64,000 nucleotides of DNA from Pisolithus tinctorius (Eukaryota; Basidiomycota; Agaricomycetes; Boletales; Pisolithaceae), in the NCBI GenBank assembly GCA_024663395.1, contig JANFAH010000023.1, positions 744,001 through 808,000 on the forward strand, in the 5' to 3' direction. Under the pieces are notes generated by a model. The model saw only the letters and a program-made list of their open reading frames with translations. It did not search any database and was not told the origin of the DNA. The first letter of the stretch is position 1, and every line of letters begins with the position of its first letter. A program made the translations under genes and the position numbers. This document shows, piece after piece, positions 34,658 through 44,359 of the stretch.

Positions 34658-35124
34658 TGTAGGAATAGGTAATAGGAGGTACCTATAATTAGTAAATGTC
34701 AGTAATGGGCAAGTATTGTGCTCGACCCAAAAGGGAGGGTCTCTCTGGAGAAAAGAAGTGTAGTAAAAAGTGTAAAAATGCGAACTGAAACAAATACTTA
34801 GCTCTGCCTGACCAATATCTTCTGCCAGTCCTCCTGGCACTTTGGGTACTCCCCAAAGTAATAAATCTAACTTCAAAAACTCACCGAAATGTGAGACTAT
34901 ATCACTCTACTACTGAGGGCCTGTGTCATGAACTGGTTCTATGGTAAACTGAACTTGCGTGAACACAGTGCATATGCTTAGTCAGCAACACAGCTGCTTG
35001 CCACTAAGTCCAGTGGTACAAACACAAAAAACAAAAGAAAGAAATAGAACAAAAAGAAAACTCTCAACCCCTGAACTCTTGACCAAGATGGATTCTCCTA
35101 GGGAACTCGAACTTGTTCCCTACA
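34658..35124 (-). repeat. 3' LTR of the 9.7-kb element
   Basis: In element orientation it starts TGTAGGGAAC and ends TATTCCTACA, 467 bp. The bases just outside (CCACCCCTCGGA) resemble those before the 3' LTR of the Gag-only element. It differs from the other LTR mainly at CG/TG/CA sites. Confidence 0.92.
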
Positions 35125-35174
35125 TCCGAGGGGTGGTTTAGAATTCAACCATCCTTGGTCACTCTTCTCCTCAT

Positions 35175-37034
35175 TGTCACACACCAAAGGTGTTGTGGAC
35201 ATGACTACAGCTGACTCTGCCTAACTCGTCAACGAGTTGCACGCCCATGCCATGCATATGAAGACTAAAGCCCTCATGCATAGAAAGACTGCTGGACATG
35301 AGCAGTCATCCTTCACACAAGAATGAGTCGTCAGTGCTAAAGAGAAAAGAGGAAGCAAGTTAAGTGCACATTAAAAGTTTTTAGTGCCCATGTATGGCAT
35401 TCCAGTTTGTGTTGTATCTCCACCATTTCTAAAGATATTGACTCCATTCTCACACTCACCTAAAGTGCTCAGCCACGCCATCCTGCCTTCCAAATTTGGA
35501 GAGGATCCTCGCACCCTACACATTTCTACAGCACTCCATCCATCAGACACTCATTTTGCTAAGTCCATCAGATATGGCCACCTCTTTGTCAATCATCTTG
35601 CTTGTCTCATTTGCCAGAGACAATGGCTACATATATCTGCCAGGTGTTCCCACCAGCTTCCATCCTGAAGCCCCCTGGTTCATTCCCTCGCTGTCAGCCC
35701 CATCCCATCCCATGCAGCTTGGTCAGCATGTTCTCCCTGTCAGTATGACTTCCAGAAGGACATTCTTTGGTCACCTCAGGTCTGTCACTCAGTTACAAAG
35801 GTCTTATGTGGTCATTTCGGTCTCCCCACTTGATGAAGCATATGGATCATTCCTCCCTGCTCCCTGCACTGTCTTTGTTCCAATCTTGTCCATCATTCTC
35901 CCCACATTGCGACAGCTGCAGTATAATCTACTGTTCTCCAGCCTCCCTGATCACATTCATGATGAGTATGGCATGCATCTTGCCTTTTTACTGCAAGGCC
36001 CAGCAGAAGACATCCCCCCTTCTCCCTCTCCTCTATCAGAGCCCTGTTCATGAAGTATTTATTGACTTCACTGAGAGGATGAATGGGTGGGGGACACAAT
36101 TGCCTATGCTCCCATTACTCCACAGACCCCCAATGCCCTAGCCTTTTGACACCTGACTCATGCTGTCCTTTTCTGGAATTAATACTTCCCCATCTGGAAA
36201 CACTGTCTATCTGTTATCCAATCTGTTGGTCCAGTGATGTCTCCGCCAAGATCTGACTTGCATCGCCACCCCCTAATGTGATCCAGTGCACTTACTCAGT
36301 TTCTGACTCTATTTGACTCATACTGTGATATTTTCACTGTCCTTGACTCATTTATTTCCAATACTTACCAATTCTTCTATGCTTGCTTACTTTCTGTTTC
36401 TCGCTTACTCATCATGATTACTCAGTCCTTACTCATTACTTACCAGGTGTTTGTGCCTTGTTTGTCACAAGCTGTGCTCCCCCCACAGTATATAAACCCC
36501 TATGTACTTAGCTACCCCCAAGTGAACCAGAAGCCATTCACTCAGTCAGTCAGCTCAGCTCTCTCAGTACAGAACTTGTTGTCAACAGTTGAGGCTCATT
36601 TGGAAGAGTCTATCTGTCATCATTTGTATACTTGGTAGTTGAGGCTCATTCAGAAGAGTCTATCTGCCATCCTTCATCACCTGCAGTCCACTCCATGCTT
36701 AGTCAGCAACCTTTTGCTTAGTCATTCCTCACTCCTGTGTAACTCGTCAATGACTTGTGCCAGGAGCACACTTTTATCAAGGTCCATCATTCTAGAAGTC
36801 CTTTTGGCTGAACACCTTCACTCTGTTCAGCATCCCCCATCCAGTCATCATCCATCCATTCCCTCCTGCATAACTCATCGATGACTTGTGCTAGGAACAC
36901 ATGCCATCGAAATTTCCCCCACTTAGATTTTTCTGCACTCCAGGTTCCATGGAGGCACACCACCACTCGCACATTATTTGTCTTTGGTGTTGGTTTTGGT
37001 TGGTTTATACTGCCTTTCCACACTTTGACTCACA
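35175..37034 (+). repeat. 1.86-kb inverted repeat, right copy, TG...CA ends
   Basis: This is the partner of 27256-29094 in opposite orientation, here inside the 9.7-kb element and next to its 3' LTR. The TATA-like box TATATAAACCCC is at 36489-36500. The internal frame (35496-36053, 185 codons) is open and continues past the CGA that is TGA in the other copy, through LRQLQYNLLFSSLPD and GPAEDIPPSPSPLSEP. I do not recognise the protein. A second frame in the same DNA is also open in both copies, so the coding frame is not certain. Confidence 0.78.
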
Positions 37035-37660
37035 TCGTGCAGACATCCTCATCCTCACTTCTACTTCCCTCAACACTACCACTGCACCTCTCACCCTCTT
37101 GCCCTCGACTTCACCTCATACCCTTCACTCCCTACCCTTGTGCCCTTCAAACATGACTCCTCGCCCTCGAACACCTTGCACCAAACAATGACAGAGATAA
37201 ACTCCAGGAAAAATGAACAAGTGAGTGATAAATCAAGTGCAGAGTGAGTTGATGACTGCTCTTTGAGGCAGTCTTTGCATGAAATGGTAATGTGGTTTGA
37301 CACAGCACCGCAGCTGGTACAGCAAACACTTGCCCTTTACAAGGCAGTTCAAAGTCATATATGTACCTAAAAAAAAACTCTCACTCAGTCATGTATTTAC
37401 TATCCTTGAATACATATGTGTTCTCGACTCCTGCTCGTCCTTAAGATCATCCTGCACATAAAAAAAAATGAAGGAAAACTGAAACTACATGTCGGGGTGA
37501 GTAGAATCACCTAAAGACTGGTGCAACTCGGTTGAATGATGTTGTACAAAGCAAAACTCAAACTGAAGAAAAACTATACACCAATATGCTCACTGGGACC
37601 TTCACTTTGTCCACCTGTCCCATTCCCATTTTTGCAGCCTTGGCCCTCCTCGATCTTCGC
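37035..37660. other. Internal element sequence without a recognisable gene
   Basis: Only short frames are present, such as one starting ATG at 37153 that ends after a dozen codons. Nothing further is supported. Confidence 0.3.
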
Positions 37661-37669
37661 ATATTGTTC

Positions 37670-40600
37670 ACCCTCTCACCTACTTGAACTTGCTTCATCT
37701 TCTTCTCTTCCAGACATCAGTAGCTGTGTGTTGATTCCTTCGTATGTCTTAGACTCAGGCTTGGTATGTGAATCCATGTTGCTTGGCAGATGGCTCTCCA
37801 TGCTGAGAGTTGGTACTACTGTGCTGCCACTGCCTCCACATGTCCTTTGCTCATAGTTCATTGTAGTCTCTTGCATTGCAATCACAATTTGTTGCAGATG
37901 TCTGTCTTCCCTAGAATAACAAGGATGTAAATAAAATGTTCCAAGATCAAAATGAAAACCCAAGCTGTCAAGCTCAGCATCTGCATCTGTCATTCTTTGT
38001 CTCCAACAAATAGCTCTTCCTATCTCACACAGCTGTTGGTATGTGCTAAGCCTCATCTTTGTTGCTAACATCTGCTGCACAGTCTCCTGGCCTTCATCTT
38101 TGAACATCTTGCTGCCTTCAACACTGTGCTGCAATGCCAGTGCTCATCCTCTTGAGTACCATACTGAATCTCCCCACTCATAGTAGAACTGTCAAATTGT
38201 CCCATGTAGCTTCGATTTAATAGTCTGGTGTTCATTCTCGTGTGTTGCTTTGCACTTCCACACTGCAGCCACTTGGATGTCGCTCCTACTTCTTCATAGA
38301 CACTGAACTTTCCTATAGTAATGTAGCTGTAAGTGATATGACACAAAATAAAAGAGAAAGATTGAGCTGTTGAGCTCAGCACATGAATCCTCTATGCATC
38401 TCCTCCATCAAAAGCTTGTTGTTGCTTCAAATGACCATTGTTTGATGACAAGCTGTACCCTTGTCTCGTCATGTAGCCATTCATATGTACCCTGTACCTT
38501 TAAGTGTGATGGTTTTTGCTCGTACTCATTTGTATACCCCTGTAAAGTCTAAGATGCTGAACACTTCTCCATTTGTGATGAAGAATGCTTGTCCATCGCT
38601 TTGAGGACAGACAATGAAGCCTGTAGGTTCACATGGGTCAAATGGGGTGTTGAATGCAGATAGGATGGATTCAGTGTTGGGTGTGGGTGTGACATAGGGA
38701 CTGAGTGTCCACATCAAGTGGGGATATTCAGTTATGGCACATATGGGAGGGAGAGTGTGGTGTAGAGATCCTCAGGGTCTAGTCTAGGTTTGCTTGACAT
38801 GGTAGAGGAGTAAGAGAGAGGAGGAACGAGCTCATTCCTGATGAGTCTGTGTGCACTTGCAATACTCCTGACGTAGGTACAATCAAACAGGTTGTTGCTG
38901 CCACTGATCTGGCAGCCTCTGGGCCCAAACACCCCTTGGGCATCATTATACATGTCATATGGCTTCTCCAGATAAGGTACTTGTTCATCGACATTCATGA
39001 CATCAGTACTGTCAAATACAACACCTGTGGAACTCATGTAGATGAGCCTACAGACACCAGCTGTGATGGCTGCATTGATGACAGCTCCAGTGTCCTCGAT
39101 GCTGGCCTCAATGTAGATGGAGAGGTCTTTCATGCCTTGCTGTAGCAAGGTGTTCCATACAATATATGTAACACCTGAATTTTTTAATACATCCAACACA
39201 TCCCTCTCATCTGTGATGTTTTCCATATGACCCAGGGGCATTGTGATGTCTCTGCACTATATCCAACACAGAGATGGCATCTCCCCTTGTTAACTGTCTG
39301 ATGATACGTCGCCCTATGAAACCACTTTGATCATTGATCTGGTAGGCTTCTTCTTCTTGATGGGACTCGGTTGTAGGTCGTCCTGATACAGACCTTCGTA
39401 CTGTAGGTGTTTTGAAGTTCGAAGTTCTGTCAATATCTTGTAAAAATCTGTATCCCCTAAAACAATGTAGTTGTAAGTATGATGCTTCGAAGAAGAAACC
39501 AAATTTAGGGCCATCAAGCCCAGCTGGCATGGTCTCACTGCTCTCTGCATGTCATGCATCTTGTTGCAACTTCAAAGTTCACTGTTGTGCTGTATATATA
39601 CACATTCCTTCTTTGGCATCATCATCTATTTCAATCTCCATGCTCGTTGGATCTTGTATGCTCGAAGGTTGCTGTTGTGACTCGAACCATAGTTGTCGCA
39701 CTAGTCCTGCTGTACTTCCACATGACCTTCAATTGTAGACCTCTGTAGGCTCTTGCTTTGCGACCATTGTTTGTCATATATAACTGTCTTCCCTGGAACA
39801 ACCAAGATGTAAGTGACACATCCTAAAATCAAAACAGAACTCCAAGTGTTTGAGCTTGGTGGTCTCCATCATGCATTGTTGCCTTTGGACAGCTGTTCTT
39901 GCCTCATGCAGCCTTTGACCTGCATTAAAAGCTGTCATCATTGCCAGTAACCACCATAGCTTCTGTACTGTATTCTGTAGAAGTTTGTGTTCCCTGAAAT
40001 GCGGTAGCTGTAAGTAAAATGGCTTGAAGAAACAGCTAAAACTTGGGCCTTCGAGCCCACTTGGCATGGCTTTGATGCTCCTTGCTGAACATCTGTGTCA
40101 CAACTCTGAACTTCGGTATCGCACTGCTACTTGTAGTGGCTCTCACAAATAGGTCTGTAAGGTTCCCTTGAATGCTTCTTGCCAGGCATCTTGTAGTCAT
40201 CATACTTGTTGCACTGTATATTGATATGTTCTTTTTTGATGATGTCATCTACTCTATAATAATGTACTCATAAGTAAAATGCTGCAAAACAAGAATAAAA
40301 ACCTGAGCTGTCAGGCTCTGAGGGCATAGACACATGGTGAATAGGCCATGGGTTGAGCTTGAGTGCTCTTTGCTTGATAACAGCAATGACAGTTCATATC
40401 GTACCCACTGGGACATCACTCACACTTGGTCACATGTAGCTGTTTTCCCTAGAGTAGCATAATTGTAAGTAAAACAGTCTAAAACTGAAATGAAACCTTA
40501 GGTCGTTTAGCTCAATATCCATGCTCGCCAGACCTTGTGTCCTCAATGATTGCTGTTGTAGATCGAACCATAGTCATCTCACTCATTTTGCGGTACATCT

Positions 40601-41010
40601 GTGTGTCTTTCATTCATGGTCCCTCGTAGAATCTTGTGCCACAATTGCACTTTGTTGTAGGTATCTCTCTGCCTGTGAGCCATTGGGCTCTCCATCTGCA
40701 CTCTTCACACCTTGTCCCCATCAAATGGCTGTTCTAATCTCATATGGCCTTCAATCTGTGCCAAGCATCATTGTTGTTCTCTGTAGTGCAGTCGCTGTTC
40801 ACCATAGATAGCCAGCTTCTCTAGAATAATGCAGACATAAGTAAAATGTTTCAAAACCAAAACAAACCTTCGAGCCATTGAGCTCAGTACCTGTGCTCCT
40901 CATGCCTTGTCTCCATTGAATGGCACTCCCAATCTCATACAGCCATTTATCTGTGCTAAGTAGGGTCATCATCTTTGTTGCTGTCACTCTGTTTGATGCT
41001 GCTGCCACCC
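37670..41010 (-). repeat. Degenerate module repeated about eight times within the 9.7-kb element
   Basis: A block of about 75 bp recurs near 37905, 38308, 39452, 39787, 39988, 40250, 40443 and 40810. On the plus strand it runs from TCCCTAGAATAAC...GTAAGTAAAATG to a GAGCTCAG/CAAGCCCAG-like end. On the minus strand it reads as a short peptide of the form LNGSKVCFGFETFYL then LHYSREAGYL, with variants LDSLGFHFDLGTFYL and LKHLEFCFDFRMCHL. Blocks between copies share weaker similarity (TYQQLCEIGRAICWRQRM, DKWLYEIGSAIQWRQGM). Each copy contains a TTCTAG that could act as a minus-strand splice acceptor. It may be a tandemly duplicated exon in decay. Confidence 0.65.
38526..39350 (-). pseudogene. ERG26: ERG26-like sterol-4-alpha-carboxylate 3-dehydrogenase fragment
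   Basis: Minus-strand frames reproduce fungal ERG26 order with no visible introns. A Rossmann start SGFIGRRIIRQLTRGDAISV then LDIVQRHHNAP is followed by LDVLKNSGVTYIVWNT and GVCRLIYMSSTGVVFDSTDV then NVDEQVPYLEKPYDMYND. Further on come NNLFDCTYVRSIASAH, SKPRLDPEDLYTTLSLP, LSPYVTPTPNTESILSAF and GQAFFITNGEVFSILDF. ERG26 removes the C-4 carboxyl group in ergosterol synthesis at the ER. The stretch between the catalytic Tyr and GVFGP is deleted, removing the Lys of YxxxK, and frames break near 39235 and 38725. It lies inside the retroelement among the repeated modules, so it looks captured. Confidence 0.8.
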
Positions 41011-41059
41011 TCGCTCTGGTCACCATTGCTCATAACAGCAGTACCTTGCATGTGGTACA

Positions 41060-42434
41060 TCATTCGCCCCATTCTTCATATCCTTTGATTGCTGTGCTCT
41101 TGCATAGTTGTCCTGTAGCACTAGTCTCATCAGTATGTAGTACTTGTTGTGTGTGCATGGCCTCAACACACAGAGTGATCATGTGACTCCACTTGGTCAA
41201 CATCACTGGACTTTCTGTACAAGTCCTAATACCAAGTGCATGTGTCAATACTCTCAACAAACTCCTGAATAAAATATATATTGCTGACACTGCATGGCTG
41301 CGGAATATTTCGAGTGTGAGGTCATCTATCCTTGCTGTGTGCTTCAACACTTCGACCTGTAAGACTTCTTCTGGCAGCTTCCTTCATGTGATGAGCCTCA
41401 ATGGCTCCTTGATCCTAATTCTTCTTGCAATAACCTTTGACTTGGTGTGATTTGTGTGCTGTGGCACCCTGTGTGAGTCAACAATCCCTTCGTCTGCCAA
41501 CCTTTTCGCTTTGGGACTGCCTGCGAGCATTTCAGGCTCCTCGACTTCAACTCTTGTGGGCTTCATGTGCTCTTCAAGCCTTTCTGCTTCAAACTTGAGT
41601 GGAATCTTTGATATGAATAGGTCATTGGTTAACTGATGTGTATCTTTGCTGACTGCAGGAACTCTGAGGCTGCTTCTTTCGTTGCCTTGACCTCTTAGAT
41701 AGGACTCCTGTAGCAACACACCAGTAGCCATCAGAGAAACTCAACATGAACAAAATAAAGAACCCCTTTGAGTGTTGTTGGTTGCCTCAAATTCAATTGG
41801 ACCTTTGTAATGATGGTTCTTCCACCAATGCTGGTTTGACTCGCTTGAGCTCTACTGCTTCCTGTAACTCAGTAGTCAGTATTCCATTCATACTTGAAGA
41901 AAACTCTTTTGTCTCAAAATGGGTTGCTGTGGCTGCTTCGACAAGCCTGCCAGGGCTTTGGTCCTTGCTGTTTGTCTTCTTGGGTGAGCTGCATGGCTGC
42001 ACATGACTTGTCAAAACTAACTTTGGTACTTTCTCACATTCTATGTATCCTGACAATTCTGTAGATCCTTGTATATTGGTTGTCAGTGAGTCATGTGTAG
42101 CTGTAGGTGGAAAACACTTCATAGGTAGTTGTTGCTCATCTGAACTCAATTCTTGGTCACTTCGAGGTTGAATGTACTGTTTCTGTGCCTGTTCGAGCTC
42201 ACTCTGAGTGAAATCCCTTCTGTAGCAGTCTTGTAGCCACAACTGTAACCTGTTCGACAGGCCAGGGGTCATCTGAATGTCGCTGTTGATCATCATGTCA
42301 CATTTTCCAAATGATTTCATGCTGAAATTCTTTGTCAAAGCCTTGCAAGTAGAGGTCCTCAAGTTCATCAGCCTAGAGTTGCCTCGAGTCTGCTCATAAC
42401 TGACCTCATCACCAAGCCACCAACATAGAGCCAA
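41060..42434 (-). pseudogene. Decayed minus-strand coding frames of the 9.7-kb element, unknown
   Basis: Three consecutive minus-strand frames (42434-41793, 41731-41384, 41350-41060) are charged and lysine-rich (SELEQAQKQYIQ, KRVKPALVEEP, AKRLADEGIVDSHRV). The first could be the second half of Gag (GLSNRLQLWLQDCYRRDF), separated from the N-terminal half by a copia fragment. I see no zinc knuckle or polymerase motif. Assignment is tentative. Confidence 0.4.
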
Positions 42435-43222
42435 GAAGATCCACCCACTTATCTGTCAGGAGGGGGAGAATAGAGATGTTGAGAGCAAGGGTGCTGGCCA
42501 ATCCACAAGGCATGACACCCGAAGGGGATGGACCCCCTAACACACAGACCAATGAACCAATGCCATCCTCACCTGTAGCACCGATAGCATCAGCTAGCAC
42601 CTTGAGGATGCCTCAGGTAACATCCAACTCACCAATAGGTTTGCCCACAGTTGCAGGGCCCTCGTCGCAACCAACAGGACCAAGTCCAGTCATCGATGGG
42701 TCCTTGATGTTGATGATGGCATTGTTGAAGGGGAAGGGATGAGCCAGGTCTAGAGAAAGAGGACGAGAGGGAGAGATGAAAATAGTCAAGATGGAGAAGC
42801 TCACCTCTAATAACTGGGCAGCATGGAAAAAGAAGATCACTGCCATACTTCAGCTCCAAGATCTGTACAAGATGGTGACAGGGGATGACCCACAGCCATC
42901 CGAGACCCTGCCAGATGAATTGAATGCCTGGCATAAACACAAAAAACATGCATATGCGATGCTTATGGCAAATCTGGCCAATGATCAGACCATCCATGCC
43001 CAATCAGAGACAGAGACTAGTGCCACGTTGTGGCGTAATCTACATGTGGTACATGAAACCCAGGGCCAGCAGTCCATCACCACTATTAGGTGCGAGATCT
43101 ATGGCCTCAAGGTGCAGGAGGACACAGACCTCCCTGAACACATCACTAGGCTACATGACTTACAGAACTGGCTGTATGAAATGGGTGATGTCATGCCTGA
43201 TCCCCAGTTCCAGGCTGTGTGA
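42435..43222 (+). pseudogene. Copia-type Gag fragment (UBN2-like) nested in the element
   Basis: A plus-strand frame at 42776-43222 (148 codons) begins with MEKLTSNNWAAWKKKITAIL and contains ATLWRNLHVVHETQGQQSI and LPEHITRLHDLQNWLYEMGD. This is the pattern of the gag polypeptide of copia-type elements (UBN2). A preceding frame (42476-42742) is Pro/Ser-rich. The fragment runs against the host element and stops abruptly at 43222. No integrase or reverse transcriptase follows. It is probably a truncated insertion. Confidence 0.75.
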
Positions 43223-43224
43223 AG

Positions 43225-43720
43225 ATGCATTGCTAAATCTAGAAAATAAAGTCTGTAGATTGTCAGTTCTTCCTCTGTACAAATTTCTCTTCTTGCTCAG
43301 CTGTCAACGAGGCTGTAGAGGTCATTCCTCAAATACTGTCAATCCATTTTCTGGGACCCAGGATACAAATGCACAATAGCCACCACAAATTCAGGCCAAA
43401 TCAACTGATCCTCAACAAAATCATACCATGATTCAGAGATTTTGCTGCCTGCATACCAGCAAGCCCATTTTGCCCACTCTTGGTCATCAAAGCATTTCTC
43501 ATGCTCACAAAGACTTCAAACCCCTTCAAAATACCTAAAAAGGTCAGATGTGCACCCTGAGAACCATGGTGCATTCCTTGAATGCCTCAGTGGCATTCCC
43601 TTGAGCTCTCTCAGTGCATTCTCATGGCTTCTTTGCAAAATCTCAACTATTAATTTCCCTTTGGCCTTGCTTCTTGGCTCAAGGGATCTTCGACTTCATC
43701 ACTTGCTCAACATTTGCTGC
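43225..43720 (-). pseudogene. gag: N-terminal gag remnant of the 9.7-kb element
   Basis: The minus-strand frame reads EHEKCFDDQEWAKWACWYAG then SESWYDFVEDQLIWPEFV and AIVHLYPGSQKMD, followed by two TGA stops and LRNDLYSLVDS. It aligns by eye with residues about 30-110 of the Gag at 11929 (KFALKYA, LWSHFV, WARFTSEITQQYPEL). Both internal TGA codons lie where CGA is plausible. Gag is interrupted at 43222 by the copia fragment. Confidence 0.65.
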
Positions 43721-43872
43721 TCAAAAAAATAATTCTGAAAATTCTGGAGTTCCTGAGTGTAGACTGTAACTAGAATCAAGATTCTGAGTACTTAGCTTGT
43801 CCAACTTAATTCAGCAAAAATTTTGTGCAGTGATAAAAAGGTGGCTTCTTTCCCCAAAACAGACAGAACCCC

Positions 43873-43889
43873 CCTTGCGGTGGGCTCCA
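43873..43889 (-). promoter_or_regulatory. Primer-binding site of the 9.7-kb element
   Basis: On the minus strand TGGAGCCCACCGCAAGG begins two bases after the LTR end. It equals the primer-binding site at 11705 except for one CG-to-CA change, and the next bases (TTCTGTCT) are also shared. Confidence 0.82.
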
Positions 43890-43891
43890 GA

Positions 43892-44359
43892 TGTAGGAAT
43901 AGGTAATAGGAGGTACCTATAATTAGTAAATGTCAGTAATGGGTGAGTATTGTGCTTGACCCAAAAGGGAGGTTCTCTCTGGAGAAAAGAAGTGTAGTAA
44001 AAAGTGTAAAAATGCGAACTGAAATGAATACTTAGCTCTTCCTGACCAATATCTTCTGCCATCCCTCCTGGCACTTTGGGTACTCCCCAAAGTAATAAAT
44101 CTAACTTCAAAAACTCGCTGAAATGCGAGACTATATCACCCTACTACTGAGGGCCTGTGTCATGAACTGGTTCTATGGTAAACTGAACTTGTGTGAACAC
44201 AGTGCACATGCTTAGTCAGCAACACAGCTGCTCGCCACTAAGTCCAGCGGTACAAACACAAAAAAACAAAAGAAATAAATAAAACAAAAAGAAAACTCTC
44301 AACCCCTGAACTCTTGACCAAGATGGATTCTCCTAGGGAACTCAAACTCATTCCCTACA
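43892..44359 (-). repeat. 5' LTR of the 9.7-kb element
   Basis: This 468-bp LTR in element orientation begins TGTAGGGAATG, the same eleven bases that open the Gag-only element's LTRs, and ends TATTCCTACA. By eye it differs from the 3' LTR at 19 sites plus one indel, and 11 of the 19 sites are CG/TG/CA exchanges. Confidence 0.92.

Larger units (their letters stand above)
34658..44359 (-). mobile_element. 9.7-kb LTR retrotransposon, nested and decayed, inserted in array B
   Basis: Matching LTRs lie at 34658-35124 and 43892-44359, flanked by GCAG at 34654-34657 and 44360-44363. Removing the element rejoins a perfect array unit (ATATGGGCAG plus GCCTGGCCCCAG, counting GCAG once). The primer-binding site next to the right LTR faces the minus strand, so the element reads right to left. 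Internal contents are a gag remnant, a copia-type fragment on the opposite strand, unknown decayed frames, an ERG26 fragment amid an eight-copy module, and a 1.86-kb repeat also found outside the element. No reverse transcriptase or integrase motif was found, so it appears non-autonomous or gutted. Confidence 0.88.

Noticed and set aside
35125..35175. Polypurine tract before the 3' LTR
   Set aside because: The conserved ACCCCT.GGA is not purine-rich in the element's sense strand, so I report it only as a conserved junction.
27256..37034. Inverted 1.85-kb copies as ends of one large foldback transposon
   Set aside because: The right copy lies inside a separately bounded LTR element whose target duplication is outside, so the pair cannot be the two ends of one insertion in its present state.
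34658..44359. Reverse transcriptase or integrase in the 9.7-kb element
   Set aside because: I looked for YxDD-, HHCC- and DDE-type patterns on the minus strand and found none that I can support.
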